A stretch of 64,000 nucleotides of DNA from Hymenolepis diminuta (lineage: Eukaryota > Platyhelminthes > Cestoda > Cyclophyllidea > Hymenolepididae), in NCBI GenBank assembly GCA_900708905.1, contig CAADRB010000026.1, forward strand, positions 829,376-893,375. Direction: 5' to 3'. The notes under the pieces were generated by a model. That model did not search any database, was not told the origin of the DNA, and was given only the letters and a program-made list of their open reading frames with translations. Shown here one piece after another: positions 63,408 through 64,000 of this stretch. Numbering within the stretch: position 1 is the first letter of the stretch; the number at the start of each line of letters is the position of its first letter. The position numbers and the translations under genes were made by a program.

Positions 63408-64000
63408 CTTTGCCCAAGGTTAGGTGATTATTCACTAACTTAAATACAAATGCATCTATCAGACCTGCTCATGATCCTCAGCCTAATGTATTTTTTCCCA
63501 TTTACGGTGAGCTGCTTGTCACTTTAGTTCTTTCAAGCACTGAGCATAACTTTCTGGTGGTTATGATGTGACAGTGACAGAATTACGCAACTTTTGACGT
63601 TATTTTAAGTGGAAAAGTGAACAAAACTGAAATAAATAAAGACATTCGAAATTACTTAAAATGTCTTAGGGACAACAATATGATATTTTTCGCTATAAGT
63701 TGTCCTATCGAAGTCAAGACTAAAACGTTCACCATTTAATTCTTTTTGAGCAAGAATTAAAAACCTAAAGCTCACGGATTTGTCTCTCATGAAGTTTACG
63801 ACTGACTTTGGAACTTAGCAATTTTACCACCCCTCAGACAGTCATTGTTAACTGTCTGAGTAACTTTGTGTTTTGTGGAAAGACTTCACTAAATCTATCC
63901 CTGCTACTATAATAGGTTTCCGCTCTGCACAATAGTTTGATTCAAATTTACAAGTTTAATGAGCGTAAATAATGACCCTTGCCTCACTGTATTTCACAAA
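63408..64000. other. Probable upstream intron of the minus-strand gene
   Basis: No further exon is evident. If the exons at 62303-62847 and 63311-63407 are real, this is intronic sequence of a gene that continues beyond the window. It contains the hairpin at 63833-63860. Confidence 0.4.
63833..63860. repeat. Perfect inverted repeat (10-bp arms, 8-base loop)
   Basis: CTCAGACAGT, loop CATTGTTA, then ACTGTCTGAG. It lies in the probable intron, and the role is unknown. Confidence 0.85.

Noticed and set aside
1..64000. CRISPR arrays, operons, phage or plasmid functions
   Set aside because: No regularly spaced direct repeats, no tightly packed genes and no ribosome-binding sites. The content is eukaryotic.

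Overview
The window looks like gene-poor eukaryotic (invertebrate animal) nuclear DNA. It is strongly A+T-rich. It has no prokaryotic-style gene packing, no operons and no ribosome-binding sites. The only convincing host coding sequence is split by an intron. Repeats typical of animal genomes are scattered through it: mariner and IS630/Tc1-type DNA transposons, solo LTRs and a tRNA-like (SINE-type) sequence. Two runs of N (6743-6990 and 21404-21440) show a draft assembly. I cannot name the species. A flatworm or another AT-rich invertebrate would fit, but nothing here decides it.

Layout. 1-6.7 kb: AT-rich, no gene seen. 6.68-7.05 kb: a solo LTR flanked by TTCT direct repeats and interrupted by the first gap. 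9.87-11.15 kb: a dead IS630/Tc1-mariner transposon on the minus strand. 12.6-14.8 kb: slightly richer in G+C, with short repeats and degenerate reading frames. 16.54-16.88 kb: a second LTR of the 6.7-kb family, inverted. 21.2-21.4 kb: an LTR-like fragment ending at the second gap. 23.4-23.9 kb: a short stretch open on both strands. 29.46-29.86 kb: a dispersed repeat with a second copy at 51.66-52.17 kb. 30.06-31.34 kb: a nearly complete but inactive mariner (DD34D) element with both terminal inverted repeats and TA flanks. 31.36-32.62 kb: a second, inverted copy of the 10-kb transposon, only 18 bp from the mariner. 34.2 and 48.2 kb: another dispersed repeat pair. 46.0 kb: an LTR/promoter-like TATA and AATAAA module. 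59.8 kb: a tRNA-like polymerase III box pair. 62.3-63.4 kb, minus strand: the 3' end of a host gene whose body lies beyond the right edge.

Genes. The terminal exon (62303-62847) encodes a 180-residue polar tail with four YxxPhi tyrosine motifs, two of them spaced like an ITAM. This suggests the cytoplasmic end of a membrane receptor or adhesion protein. A candidate preceding exon (63311-63407) has a compatible intron phase. Everything else coding is transposase debris.

The most notable observation is that the two inverted IS630-type copies, 20 kb apart, share about 945 bp that read as identical, while their ends differ at roughly 5-10% of positions. That is a pattern expected from gene conversion, or from an assembly artefact. 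I found no sign of a new multi-gene system.
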